In this document: positions 1 to 7,054 of the stretch, piece by piece
How positions within the stretch are numbered: the stretch's first letter is position 1
Layout: every line of letters starts with the position of its first letter
Assembly (NCBI GenBank): GCA_003695105.1
Contig: RFIZ01000264.1
Span: 1-8,946 of the forward strand
DNA: 8,946 nucleotides
Source: Fidelibacterota bacterium
GTDB taxonomy: Bacteria > Fidelibacterota > Marinisomatia > Marinisomatales > J089
Reading direction: 5' to 3'
The notes under the pieces: generated by a model
Database searches by the model: none
What the model saw: only the letters and a program-made list of their open reading frames with translations
What the model was told of the DNA's origin: nothing
Program-made: the position numbers and the translations under genes

Positions 1-776
1 TGTAAAAATGGGATTCGTTGGGTGTACCCGGCTGAAAGGGAAGCATGAATCAAATCTTTCTGATCGATGATCATTCCCTCATGGGCGATGAGGATGCCTT
101 TATCCATGTAACTACGACGCACAAACGCCACACCGCATACCTTGGGCAGTTTTCGCAACAGGTCGGCGTTGATCTGATCATTGGGAATATAGAATAAATC
201 CACTTCCCGTTCCCAGTGAATGGGCAGGAACTCGCCCCCGTCTGCCTTCCGGTTCAGGGTAAGTTTGGCCTCTGCCAATTTTTCCCGGGGAAGTAATGTT
301 TCCGTGATATCGGTGGTGCTGGGATTGGCGGTAATCCGATCTGAGGTATAATGCCACCGCCTGAAATAGGAGGGCGTTCTGTTCCCGTTGGAGTCCGGTT
401 TATAGTGAATCTGGATCATGTGCCGTCGGGCGGCGTCCCAGGAATCACTTTGCGCCAGGGCCAGGGTAGTGAGAACATGGGCGGTACAATCGGATACATC
501 CAGACGAATAATGGGGTCCGGATCGGGTGGCTGCTCCTCTCCCAGTTTGAAAATTTCGTAAGGCGTTCCTACCCGCCAGATGGCCAGGGCGCGGATGCGG
601 TCCTGGAAATCGGGAAAGTGTGCCTGGAACTGGGGTAAGAGGGCCGATACCTCTTCTTCCGACAAGGTCCAGGGTTTGGGGAGCGACCGGACCCAGGCCA
701 TATCGGAATCCCGGCTGCAGGCCGCGCAGATCAGAATCAGAAAAAAAACGGAAAAGGATTTGCTCAATCTGGTCAT
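1..776 (-). CDS. DUF1460 (amidase-like, NlpC/P60-clan) exported protein, 3' truncated
   Basis: The reading frame runs from ATG at 776 off the left edge of the window, giving 258 residues with no stop. An in-frame TAA at 782-780 lies one codon upstream, so the start cannot be earlier. Residues 1-20 form an export signal: a basic start, a hydrophobic run (VFFLILICAA) and Cys20 followed by SRD. It is probably a lipoprotein, although Cys at lipobox position -3 is unusual. Motifs typical of DUF1460 (PF07313) are GTPY at 70-73, LDVSDCTAHV at 92-101 with the presumed catalytic Cys97, RWHYTSD at 140-146, IAHEGMII at 230-237 with a candidate catalytic His232, and LIHAS at 242-246. The family is annotated as N-acetylmuramoyl-L-alanine amidase-like with a papain-type fold, so a role in peptidoglycan or other amide hydrolysis in the envelope is inferred; the substrate is unknown. 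It is divergent from the MORN lipoprotein gene across 49 nt. The family assignment is firm, the function is not. Confidence 0.85.
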   Translation of the reverse strand, partial: MTRLSKSFSVFFLILICAACSRDSDMAWVRSLPKPWTLSEEEVSALLPQFQAHFPDFQDRIRALAIWRVGTPYEIFKLGEEQPPDPDPIIRLDVSDCTAHVLTTLALAQSDSWDAARRHMIQIHYKPDSNGNRTPSYFRRWHYTSDRITANPSTTDITETLLPREKLAEAKLTLNRKADGGEFLPIHWEREVDLFYIPNDQINADLLRKLPKVCGVAFVRRSYMDKGILIAHEGMIIDQKDLIHASLSAGYTQRIPFL

Positions 777-825
777 AATTTATGTCCGTGAATTTTTAGG
801 GAATGAAAAAATACAGATTCGGTTC
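774..825. promoter_or_regulatory. Short divergent intergenic region with weak promoter candidate
   Basis: Only 49 nt separate the minus-strand DUF1460 start (776) from the plus-strand GTG start (826), so promoters for the two genes must overlap each other or the coding ends. On the plus strand CATAAT at 774-779 matches five of six bases of the -10 consensus, but no convincing -35 hexamer sits 16-18 nt upstream. The stretch is AT-rich compared with its surroundings. The assignment is by eye only; FCB bacteria often use a different promoter consensus. Confidence 0.25.
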
Positions 826-1251
826 GTGAAAAAACAACGGAAACCCGCTCTCTGGATTGTCGGCCTGGCATGGATCCTGGTTGCACCGGGTTGCCGGCGA
901 AGTCCGGTGCTGGAAAAGATCGTCACCAAATCCTACAGCAACGGCACTCCTGAAATCGTCCGCACCTTCCGCAAAGAGGGCGACCGGAACGTACTGGTGG
1001 CGGAAGATCGCTATTATTTCGGTGGTCAATGGCAGCAGCACCGGGAACTCCGCGACGGCTATCCCCACGGACTTTGGCGTGAGTGGTATCAGAACGGGCA
1101 ACTGAAAGTGGAAAAACATTACGAAAACGGGGAATTACACGGTCTCCAGCAAGGCTGGTACCTGGACGGTTCGCCCCGCTTTCAAGCGATCTACGAACAT
1201 GGCCGCCTCCAGTCACGTCAGGAATGGAATTCCGATGGCAGTCCGCGGTAA
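826..1251 (+). CDS. Small lipoprotein with MORN-variant (YwqK-like) repeats
   Basis: The start is placed at GTG 826, which gives 141 residues beginning with a basic stretch (KKQRK), a hydrophobic segment (residues 9-20) and the lipobox VAPGC with Cys23 as the predicted lipidated residue. An earlier in-frame reading would put this signal in the middle of the protein. No strong ribosome binding site precedes the GTG. The mature part consists of repeats of the type aromatic-x2-(N/D)G...Y..G..HG: about residues 36-55, 62-83, 88-106 (YQNGQLKVEKHYENGELHG), 112-128 and 134-141. This matches the MORN-repeat variant (PF07661) of the YwqK family, which is annotated as antitoxin in Bacillus but is common as uncharacterised envelope lipoproteins in Bacteroidetes-like bacteria. 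No toxin partner is visible. It overlaps the downstream VCBS gene by 17 nt, so the two are probably co-transcribed. Family assignment is good; function unknown. Confidence 0.8.
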   Translation: MKKQRKPALWIVGLAWILVAPGCRRSPVLEKIVTKSYSNGTPEIVRTFRKEGDRNVLVAEDRYYFGGQWQQHRELRDGYPHGLWREWYQNGQLKVEKHYENGELHGLQQGWYLDGSPRFQAIYEHGRLQSRQEWNSDGSPR

Positions 1252-3208
1252 TGTCAGCAGACTCCTTTTGCTTCTGGCGATTCGGGCCCTCTGGGGGCAG
1301 AATTGGATCCAGCATGATGACGTGTTTAATGCCAGCGGCGTGCCTTCGGTCACTTTTTCCTGTCCCCGCTTTGCCGATCTGGACCAGGATCAGGACCTGG
1401 ATCTGATTTTGGCCGGCGGCTCGGTGGATCTGCTGTTTCTGGAGAACAGGGGAACCCCCACCGCTCCGTCCTTTGTTCTGTCCGATTTTGTGACAACCGA
1501 AATTCCCAATCTGCTGGCCTCATCGGTGGCTGTGACCGATGTAAATCTGGACGGATTTCCGGATCTGGTTTGCGGCGGATACAACGGAATCATGGTGTAT
1601 CTTCACGATGGTCAGGCCGACTCCGTCACCTTCACCCCGTACCCGGCCGCTACTGATTCCCTGTCGGTGGGATTCTCTCCCGCTCCGGCGGCGGCGGACC
1701 TCAACGGCGATGCCCTGCCGGATCTCATGATCGGCCGCGCCGAGGACGGATCGGTGGACTGGGTTCCCAACACCGGCACCATGGAGACCCCCCGGTTTAC
1801 ATCCACTCACCTTCAGCCCACCGGCATTGATGCCGGCCTGTACGCCTTCCCCTCTCTGGGGGATCTGGAGGGGGATGGAGATGCGGACCTGCTGCTGGGA
1901 TCCGACGGGAGTGGACTCCAATTCTATCGCAACACGGGATCGGACACCGCTCCCGTCTGGTCCGGTGATGCCGCCGTGGTGGCCGGTCTGGGTGCAGAGG
2001 CCTATTTCATCGCACCAACCCTGGCTGATCTCAACGGCGACGGCCTTCCGGATCTGGTGTACGGCCAGTATGCCGGTCCCTTGCAGTACTATCGCAACAC
2101 CGGGACCGCCACGACTCCCCAATGGACATACGATGCCTCCCTGTTCGGCGGAGTGATAGACGTGGGCGGAGCCAGCAATCCCTATCTGGTGGACTTCGAC
2201 GACGACGGGGACCTGGACCTGTTCACCGGCCAAAACCTGGGAGACATCCTCTATTTCCGGAACGTCGGTTCTCCCCTGGCACCCGCCTGGGAAGAACATT
2301 CCGCTCCTTTTCAGACCCTGGGACACTCCATCTATTCCTCCGTCACGGTCGCCGATTTGAATCATGACGGCCACCTGGATCTGCTCTGCGGAGATGTGGG
2401 CGGTTCCCTCTATTATTACCGGGGCAGCGACACCGGCTGGCAACCGCAGGCGTCCCTTTTCGCCGGCCTGGATCTGGGGTATTGGTTGATTCCCCGGTTC
2501 ATCGACATGGACCGGGACGGCGATCAGGATGTGGTGGTAGGCAATGATGCCGGGGAACTGGTTCTACTGGAAAACCAGGGATCCCCCACCGCCCCCGCCT
2601 TCGCTGTGAATACCACCTTTTTTCAGGGCATCCTACCGCCAGTCAACTGCGCTCCCGCCATCGTCGATCTGGACGGCGACGGCGACTGGGATCTTCTATT
2701 GGGCGGAATTTCCGGAACGGTGGAATGTTATGTAAACGACGGCACCCTGTCTGCTCCCCAATGGACCGCCCTGCCGGATCTGGTGACGGAGATCGCTGTT
2801 TCCCAGAATGCCACACCCGCCGTGGGCGACCTCAACGCCGACGGCCGACCCGATCTGGTGGTGGGTGACTACGACGGATTGTTCCATTACTACGAAAACC
2901 AGTTCAGTCCCCTCACTGTTGAACCGTCCCTGCCGACGGCCCGGTCCCTGATTCGCGCCTATCCCAATCCTTTCAACCGCGCCGTTTCCCTGGAGATCCG
3001 GACGGCGGCCTATCAGGCCCTTCACCTTACGGTGTATGACCTGACCGGGCGACCGGTCATGACGGAACCGGTATCGGTCGGACGGTCCGTCGCCACCATC
3101 ACCCTCCAATTACCCGGGTGGGCCGCCACAGGTATCTATCTGTATCGGGTCCGTACCGTCTCCGGCAACCGGGAAATCGGATCGGGAAAACTCTTGTATT
3201 TGAAATAG
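1235..3208 (+). CDS. Secreted FG-GAP/VCBS repeat protein with C-terminal T9SS sorting domain
   Basis: The start at ATG 1235 gives a clean signal peptide (basic start, RLLLLLAIRALWG, likely cleavage before QN) and 657 residues; AGGA lies about 11 nt upstream. A further ATG at 1199 would only prepend 12 residues without a signal character. Ten Asp-rich motifs of the form DxDxDGxxDLxxG occur at about residues 48, 102, 155, 210, 265, 320, 374, 424, 478 and 532, e.g. DLNGDGLPDLVYG and DFDDDGDLDLFTG. They alternate with YYRNTG-type strands (LENRGTPTAPSF, FYRNTGSDTAPVW), the pattern of VCBS/FG-GAP beta-propeller blades that bind calcium. Residues about 572-657 form a type IX secretion (Por_Secre_tail-like) sorting domain: YPNPFN at 576-581, LTVYDLTGRPV at 598-608 and a TGIYLYRV strand near 632-639, ending in GKLLYLK. 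It is therefore predicted to cross the outer membrane by T9SS and be surface-attached or released. No catalytic domain was recognised, so a binding or adhesion role is only a guess. Confidence 0.9.
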   Translation: MAVRGNVSRLLLLLAIRALWGQNWIQHDDVFNASGVPSVTFSCPRFADLDQDQDLDLILAGGSVDLLFLENRGTPTAPSFVLSDFVTTEIPNLLASSVAVTDVNLDGFPDLVCGGYNGIMVYLHDGQADSVTFTPYPAATDSLSVGFSPAPAAADLNGDALPDLMIGRAEDGSVDWVPNTGTMETPRFTSTHLQPTGIDAGLYAFPSLGDLEGDGDADLLLGSDGSGLQFYRNTGSDTAPVWSGDAAVVAGLGAEAYFIAPTLADLNGDGLPDLVYGQYAGPLQYYRNTGTATTPQWTYDASLFGGVIDVGGASNPYLVDFDDDGDLDLFTGQNLGDILYFRNVGSPLAPAWEEHSAPFQTLGHSIYSSVTVADLNHDGHLDLLCGDVGGSLYYYRGSDTGWQPQASLFAGLDLGYWLIPRFIDMDRDGDQDVVVGNDAGELVLLENQGSPTAPAFAVNTTFFQGILPPVNCAPAIVDLDGDGDWDLLLGGISGTVECYVNDGTLSAPQWTALPDLVTEIAVSQNATPAVGDLNADGRPDLVVGDYDGLFHYYENQFSPLTVEPSLPTARSLIRAYPNPFNRAVSLEIRTAAYQALHLTVYDLTGRPVMTEPVSVGRSVATITLQLPGWAATGIYLYRVRTVSGNREIGSGKLLYLK

Positions 3209-3211
3209 GGT

Positions 3212-3607
3212 TTATCCCCGGAAGATTTCATTCTCGTCCCGGGGCGTGAGTCGCGCTTCGAATTGGCGTTTCAGCCATTGTTTCACCAGAGACCGCGTGG
3301 GCGGAATCAGAAGTAAAAAACCGGTAATATCGGTGATCAGGCCGGGAGTGAGCAGCACGATGCCCCCCACCAGAATCAGGAGTCCGTCCACCATCCGGTC
3401 CGTGGGCATCCGTCCCCGGGCCAGTTCCTGCTGGATGTCCAGCCAGACCGCCCATCCGTACAGCCGCGCCAGGGAGGCTCCCAGAATCCCGGTGCCGATG
3501 ACCAGCCCCACTGTCCACCAGAAGCCCAGGATTTCCCCCAGTTTGATGAGAATCAGAATCTCCGCCAGGGGCAGGGTAATGAACAGCAGCAGCAAGCGTT
3601 GAAACAT
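3212..3607 (-). CDS. fxsA: FxsA family membrane protein
   Basis: The protein has 131 residues and starts at ATG 3607 behind a strong Shine-Dalgarno. Hydrophobic segments lie at about residues 4-21, 28-48 and 74-101. The family signature is the proline-rich region near residues 87-104, containing TPGLITDITGFLLLIPPTR, together with PLAEI at 13-17 and a basic amphipathic tail from 105. E. coli FxsA was named because its overexpression relieves F-plasmid exclusion of phage T7; its normal cellular role is not well defined. This copy is shorter than E. coli FxsA (about 158 residues) because of a shorter C-terminal tail, which is usual in the wider family. It lies 19 nt downstream of the sensor kinase on the same strand and is probably co-transcribed with it. 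Its stop at 3212-3214 is only 3 nt from the stop of the convergent VCBS gene, leaving no room for a separate terminator. Confidence 0.92.
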   Translation of the reverse strand: MFQRLLLLFITLPLAEILILIKLGEILGFWWTVGLVIGTGILGASLARLYGWAVWLDIQQELARGRMPTDRMVDGLLILVGGIVLLTPGLITDITGFLLLIPPTRSLVKQWLKRQFEARLTPRDENEIFRG

Positions 3608-3612
3608 GGAAT

Positions 3613-3620
3613 CCTCCTTT
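3613..3620 (-). promoter_or_regulatory. Ribosome binding site of fxsA
   Basis: On the minus strand AAAGGAGG lies five nt upstream of the ATG at 3607, inside the 19-nt gap after the kinase stop. It fixes the fxsA start and suggests that fxsA is translated independently of the kinase although on the same transcript. Confidence 0.75.
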
Positions 3621-3626
3621 CCGGGG

Positions 3627-6600
3627 TCAGACGCCCCGGTCCTCCGCGCTTTCCCCGTCAGCGGGCGGGAGCTTCAGATAAAATACATTTCCGGTGGGCA
3701 GGTTGGGTTCCACACCCACTTCCGCACCGTGTTCTTCGGCAATGCGTTTGGCGATGGACAGTCCCAGCCCATGACTCCGGAAGCTGGTCTTCTCCAGGGT
3801 GAACCCGCGCTCAAACACTTTCGTTCGGGTGTCTTCATCGAGGGTGACACCGCGATCGATGACCGCCACATAGATCGTACCGGATGGTTGCTTTCGCGCC
3901 AGGACTTTCAGGTATTTTCCCTGCCGGGCGTATTTGATGGCATTGGAGATATAGTTGGTAAAAATCGCCCGGATGATAATGTTGACTTTGGCCACCAACC
4001 GGGGTTCTACATCCCATTCCAGTTCCATCCCGGCTTTGGCCAGGGCCGGTTGGAAATGTTCCCGCACGCCTGCCAGAACTTTCGCCAAATCCAGCCGTTC
4101 CCGGGGCATGGGTTCGCCCAGTGAAATCTGGGCGATGGCAATGGCGTCGTCCAAAATCTGGGCCAAAAAATCACCGCTTTTTACGATCGATTGCACCATC
4201 TCATTGTCCGGATATTCCTGCTGCAGCACCTCCGCCATTCCCGTCATGACTCCCAGCGGTGTCCGGATGTCATGGGTGATGGTATCGATCAGAAGCACCT
4301 TGTTTTCATTCGCTTTTTTCAGTGCGGTATTGATGGCCTCCAGTCGTTCCTGGGTCTGCCGCAGATCCTGATTCGTCCGTTCCAGGGCCCGGGTACGCTC
4401 TTTCACGTCCTGCTCCAGCCGTTCCTGTCTTTCCCTTTCTTCACGAATCCGGTAAAGATAAAACAGGACCAAACCCGCAAACAACCCCAGGGCCAGGAGA
4501 GTCCGGAACCACCAGCGATTCCAGAAAGGCGGTGTGATGATGATTTCCAGGGACCGCCCGGCGGTATTCCAGATGCCGTCGTTGTTGCTTCCCTGGACCC
4601 GGAAGGTATAGTGGCCGGGCGCAATATTCATGTAGCGGGCCACGGGATGGCCGGAGATGACAGTCCAGCCGGGGTCATATCCGTCCAGGCGATAGCGGTA
4701 CTGATTTTTTTCCGGGATGGAAAAACTGAGGGCCGCAAAAGCGATGGAAAAATCATTTTGACGGTAGGTGAGCTTCAGCCGCTTCAGATAGTTGAGATTC
4801 ATGGGGATGAGAGTGGAATGACCGGGGCGCTGCGGTTCGCCAAAGAGGGAAAAGCCGGTGAACACGATTGGCGGCACCTGGTCATTGATGGGAATGCGCT
4901 GAGGATCGAATAGGTTGATTCCTTCCACACCCCCGAAGACCAACTCCCCGTTGTGGCGTTTTCCATAGGCGCCCTGGTTGAATTCGGGGCTCTGGAGACC
5001 GTCGTATTGATCGAAGGTGCGGATCGATCCGGTGGACGGGTCGAAACGCACCAGACCGTGGTTGGTGCTGAACCACAAGCGCCGGGAATCGTCGGGCAGA
5101 ATGCCGTACACCACATTATTGGGGAGACCGTCGGCGGTGGTATACCGTTTGATCTCTCCGGTTTCCGGATCCAGTCGATGGAGTCCGCCGCCGTGGGTCC
5201 CGATCCAGATCGCGCCGGAGGGATCTTCGTAAAAACACAGAACAGACGCGCTCCCCAGGGCGCGGGGATTCTGCGGGTCCCCGGGGTACGCCGCCACGCG
5301 TCCGTCAGGATGAAGACAGTAGGCGCCCTGGCCGTCGGAACCGGCCCACACCCGGTGTTTCGAGTCCACCAGAACCGACATGAGATATTCCCGGCCCGAA
5401 CCGGTCTGGCTGGCCGAATCAAGGACAAAGCGGGTGAGGTCTCCCGTTTTGGGATCGAACCGGTTCAGCCCGCCGCCGTAGGACGCCAACCAGAGATATC
5501 CATCCCGATCTTCATCCACGTCATAGATGTATTGCAGACCGTGAATTCCGGGTCCGGACGTATCCGCCCGGAAATGATCGATCTGACCGGTGGCAGGGGT
5601 ATAACAGTCCAGGCCCGTGTCGGTGGCAATCCATACCCGTCCGTTCCGGTCGGTTTCGACGTGAAGGATGGAATTGTTCTGAATCGTGCGGGGATTTCCC
5701 TCTTCATGGCGCCACCAGGTGTGGGTGCCCGTTTCCGGATCCCAGATGTCCAGCCCTTCTTCGGCCCCGATCCAGATTTTCCGGTCCGGTCCCTCCGTCA
5801 GGGCGAAAACCGATTTGTCCAGCAGTCCCTGTTCTTCTTCTTCCGCCACCCCTTCGTACCGGAATTTCCGGCGTCTGGAGTCGAAGTTTTGCAATCCGGA
5901 CGTGCCGGTACCCAGCCAGACGACCCCTTCCCGGTCCCGAAACAGAGAATAGATGATATGATCCCGGAGACCCTGAGGATGTTTGGGATCCGGGAGCACC
6001 ATGGTTTGGGTTTCCGTTGCCAGGTTGATCAATCCCAGACCCCGCAGACTTCCCACCCACAGCAGGGAATCGCTGATCAGAAGCGAGTACACCTCCGGCG
6101 CCAGTCGGGGGATTCCCTGTTCCAGCAGGGCATTGTACTGCTCCAACCTTCCGTCTGTCCGCCGGCAAAAGAGACCGGTAGTGGAACCGATCCAGAGAGA
6201 TCCGCCGGCGTCCTGTGCCAGGGCATAGACGGTGCCCAATGACCGCGCCTCCGCTGACCCGGATTGGAGGGACAGGGAATCTTTGTCCGGGTCATAATGG
6301 AGCAACCCTCTGTCCGACCCCAGCCAGAGACTGTGATCCCGATCTTCCAGTATGGTGTGGATATAGATTCCCTGGGGATCGAGGGTCGTGACGGCTGAAC
6401 TCGGGAGAAAGGTGGAATCCGCCGGGTTCCAGCGCTCCAATCCCACATTTCCGCCAATCCATAACCGGTGCTTCCGGTCCTCGCAGAGCGCGGTGATGAA
6501 CGCATTGTGCGTGCCGCTGCTGTCCTGCCGGGCCAGCGGAAACTGATAAAAGTGTTCGGTCCTTGGATCAAAGACCATCAATCCGGCATCGTCGGTACCG

Positions 6601-6920
6601 ATCCAGACGGTGCCTTCGTGATCGGTGAGCAGCTCCTGGATGGAATTGGAACGAATGGCGTAGGGATCGCCGTAATCCGGCCGGAATATCCGGAACTGGT
6701 ACCCGTCATAGCGATTCAGGCCGTCCTCCGTGCCGAACCAGAGAAATCCCAGGGAATCCTGAGCCATGGCATACACCGTATTCTGGGACAGACCCTGCAG
6801 ATTGTCGATCAGGTGAAAATCCTGGGGAACCCACGCCGGGCGGGTTCCTCCCAGGACAATGGAGCCACCTACAATCCATTGCCACAGGGTATGGGGAAGA
6901 CGAAACGGGAACCGGGTCAT
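3627..6920 (-). CDS. Membrane sensor histidine kinase with two-component-regulator propeller and Y_Y_Y domain
   Basis: This 1097-residue protein starts at ATG 6920; no alternative start lies just upstream in frame. Residues about 1-29 are a probable signal sequence (TLWQWIVGGSIVLGG). Fourteen propeller repeats (Reg_prop type: x-D-x2-G-x-(L/V)-W-(I/L/F)-G-T-x2-G-L-x-x-(Y/F)-D) follow from about 48 to 672, e.g. DSLGFLWFGTEDGLNRYD, enough for two seven-bladed propellers. A Y_Y_Y domain spans about 715-795 (YRYRLDGYDPGW, YTFRVQGSNNDGIWN). One membrane helix (about 805-823) leads into a charged coiled coil (824-873). The kinase core has His883 in THDIRTPLG, an N-box NYISNAIKY (989-997), a G1 region DRGVTL (1022-1027), an F-box VFERGF and a G2 box GLGLS (1051-1055). 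The periplasmic sensor is expected to bind an extracellular ligand, often a glycan in characterised relatives, and to drive autophosphorylation in the cytoplasm. Unlike hybrid two-component systems there is no receiver or AraC domain, and no response regulator is in the window. The G1 box lacks the second Gly of DxGxG. Confidence 0.93.
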   Translation of the reverse strand: MTRFPFRLPHTLWQWIVGGSIVLGGTRPAWVPQDFHLIDNLQGLSQNTVYAMAQDSLGFLWFGTEDGLNRYDGYQFRIFRPDYGDPYAIRSNSIQELLTDHEGTVWIGTDDAGLMVFDPRTEHFYQFPLARQDSSGTHNAFITALCEDRKHRLWIGGNVGLERWNPADSTFLPSSAVTTLDPQGIYIHTILEDRDHSLWLGSDRGLLHYDPDKDSLSLQSGSAEARSLGTVYALAQDAGGSLWIGSTTGLFCRRTDGRLEQYNALLEQGIPRLAPEVYSLLISDSLLWVGSLRGLGLINLATETQTMVLPDPKHPQGLRDHIIYSLFRDREGVVWLGTGTSGLQNFDSRRRKFRYEGVAEEEEQGLLDKSVFALTEGPDRKIWIGAEEGLDIWDPETGTHTWWRHEEGNPRTIQNNSILHVETDRNGRVWIATDTGLDCYTPATGQIDHFRADTSGPGIHGLQYIYDVDEDRDGYLWLASYGGGLNRFDPKTGDLTRFVLDSASQTGSGREYLMSVLVDSKHRVWAGSDGQGAYCLHPDGRVAAYPGDPQNPRALGSASVLCFYEDPSGAIWIGTHGGGLHRLDPETGEIKRYTTADGLPNNVVYGILPDDSRRLWFSTNHGLVRFDPSTGSIRTFDQYDGLQSPEFNQGAYGKRHNGELVFGGVEGINLFDPQRIPINDQVPPIVFTGFSLFGEPQRPGHSTLIPMNLNYLKRLKLTYRQNDFSIAFAALSFSIPEKNQYRYRLDGYDPGWTVISGHPVARYMNIAPGHYTFRVQGSNNDGIWNTAGRSLEIIITPPFWNRWWFRTLLALGLFAGLVLFYLYRIREERERQERLEQDVKERTRALERTNQDLRQTQERLEAINTALKKANENKVLLIDTITHDIRTPLGVMTGMAEVLQQEYPDNEMVQSIVKSGDFLAQILDDAIAIAQISLGEPMPRERLDLAKVLAGVREHFQPALAKAGMELEWDVEPRLVAKVNIIIRAIFTNYISNAIKYARQGKYLKVLARKQPSGTIYVAVIDRGVTLDEDTRTKVFERGFTLEKTSFRSHGLGLSIAKRIAEEHGAEVGVEPNLPTGNVFYLKLPPADGESAEDRGV

Positions 6921-7054
6921 GAAGAAATTTACTGGTGACCGGGGAGATCTACAATGTGCGGTATCATGGGTGAACCCCGTAGGATTGTTGGCATGGATCG
7001 TTCCTGGTGTTTGTAACTTTATCGACCGAATCGGACAAATGATTAGGAGGTGGT
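6921..7054. promoter_or_regulatory. Divergent intergenic region between kinase and glutamate-synthase-like gene
   Basis: This 134-nt gap must hold the promoters for both divergent genes. On the plus strand TTGGCA (6988-6993) resembles a -35 element, and 17 nt later comes TTGTAA followed by TAACTTTA (7014-7021); the latter fits most of the TAnnTTTG -7 element known from Bacteroides. The -10 match is poor by the E. coli standard and the spacing is not ideal for the Bacteroides one, so this is a candidate only. No riboswitch-like fold or operator palindrome was recognised. Confidence 0.25.
7045..7050 (+). promoter_or_regulatory. Ribosome binding site of the glutamate-synthase-like gene
   Basis: A perfect AGGAGG sits four nt upstream of the ATG at 7055 and supports that start. 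It is one of only two strong Shine-Dalgarno sequences that precede a start codon in the window; the other belongs to fxsA. Confidence 0.8.

Noticed and set aside
351..638. 95-codon open frame on the plus strand
   Set aside because: It lies antisense to the DUF1460 gene, whose family motifs are unambiguous.
826..1251. Toxin-antitoxin module, because YwqK is annotated as an antitoxin
   Set aside because: No YwqJ-like deaminase toxin is adjacent; the neighbours are an exported DUF1460 protein and a VCBS protein, and the repeat family is widespread outside such modules.
1520..2443. 307-codon open frame on the minus strand opposite the VCBS protein
   Set aside because: It mirrors the regular Asp/Gly repeat codons of the VCBS gene and has no signal, motif or ribosome binding site of its own.
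3216..3243. Possible hairpin CCCCGG...CCGGGG after the VCBS stop as a terminator
   Set aside because: The arms are only six bp with a 16-nt loop, no T-run follows, and it lies within the fxsA coding sequence.
4953..6242. Long open frame (429 codons) on the plus strand opposite the sensor kinase
   Set aside because: It is antisense to clear propeller repeats, has low-complexity composition without a recognisable domain, and arises from the GC-rich codon pattern of the real gene.
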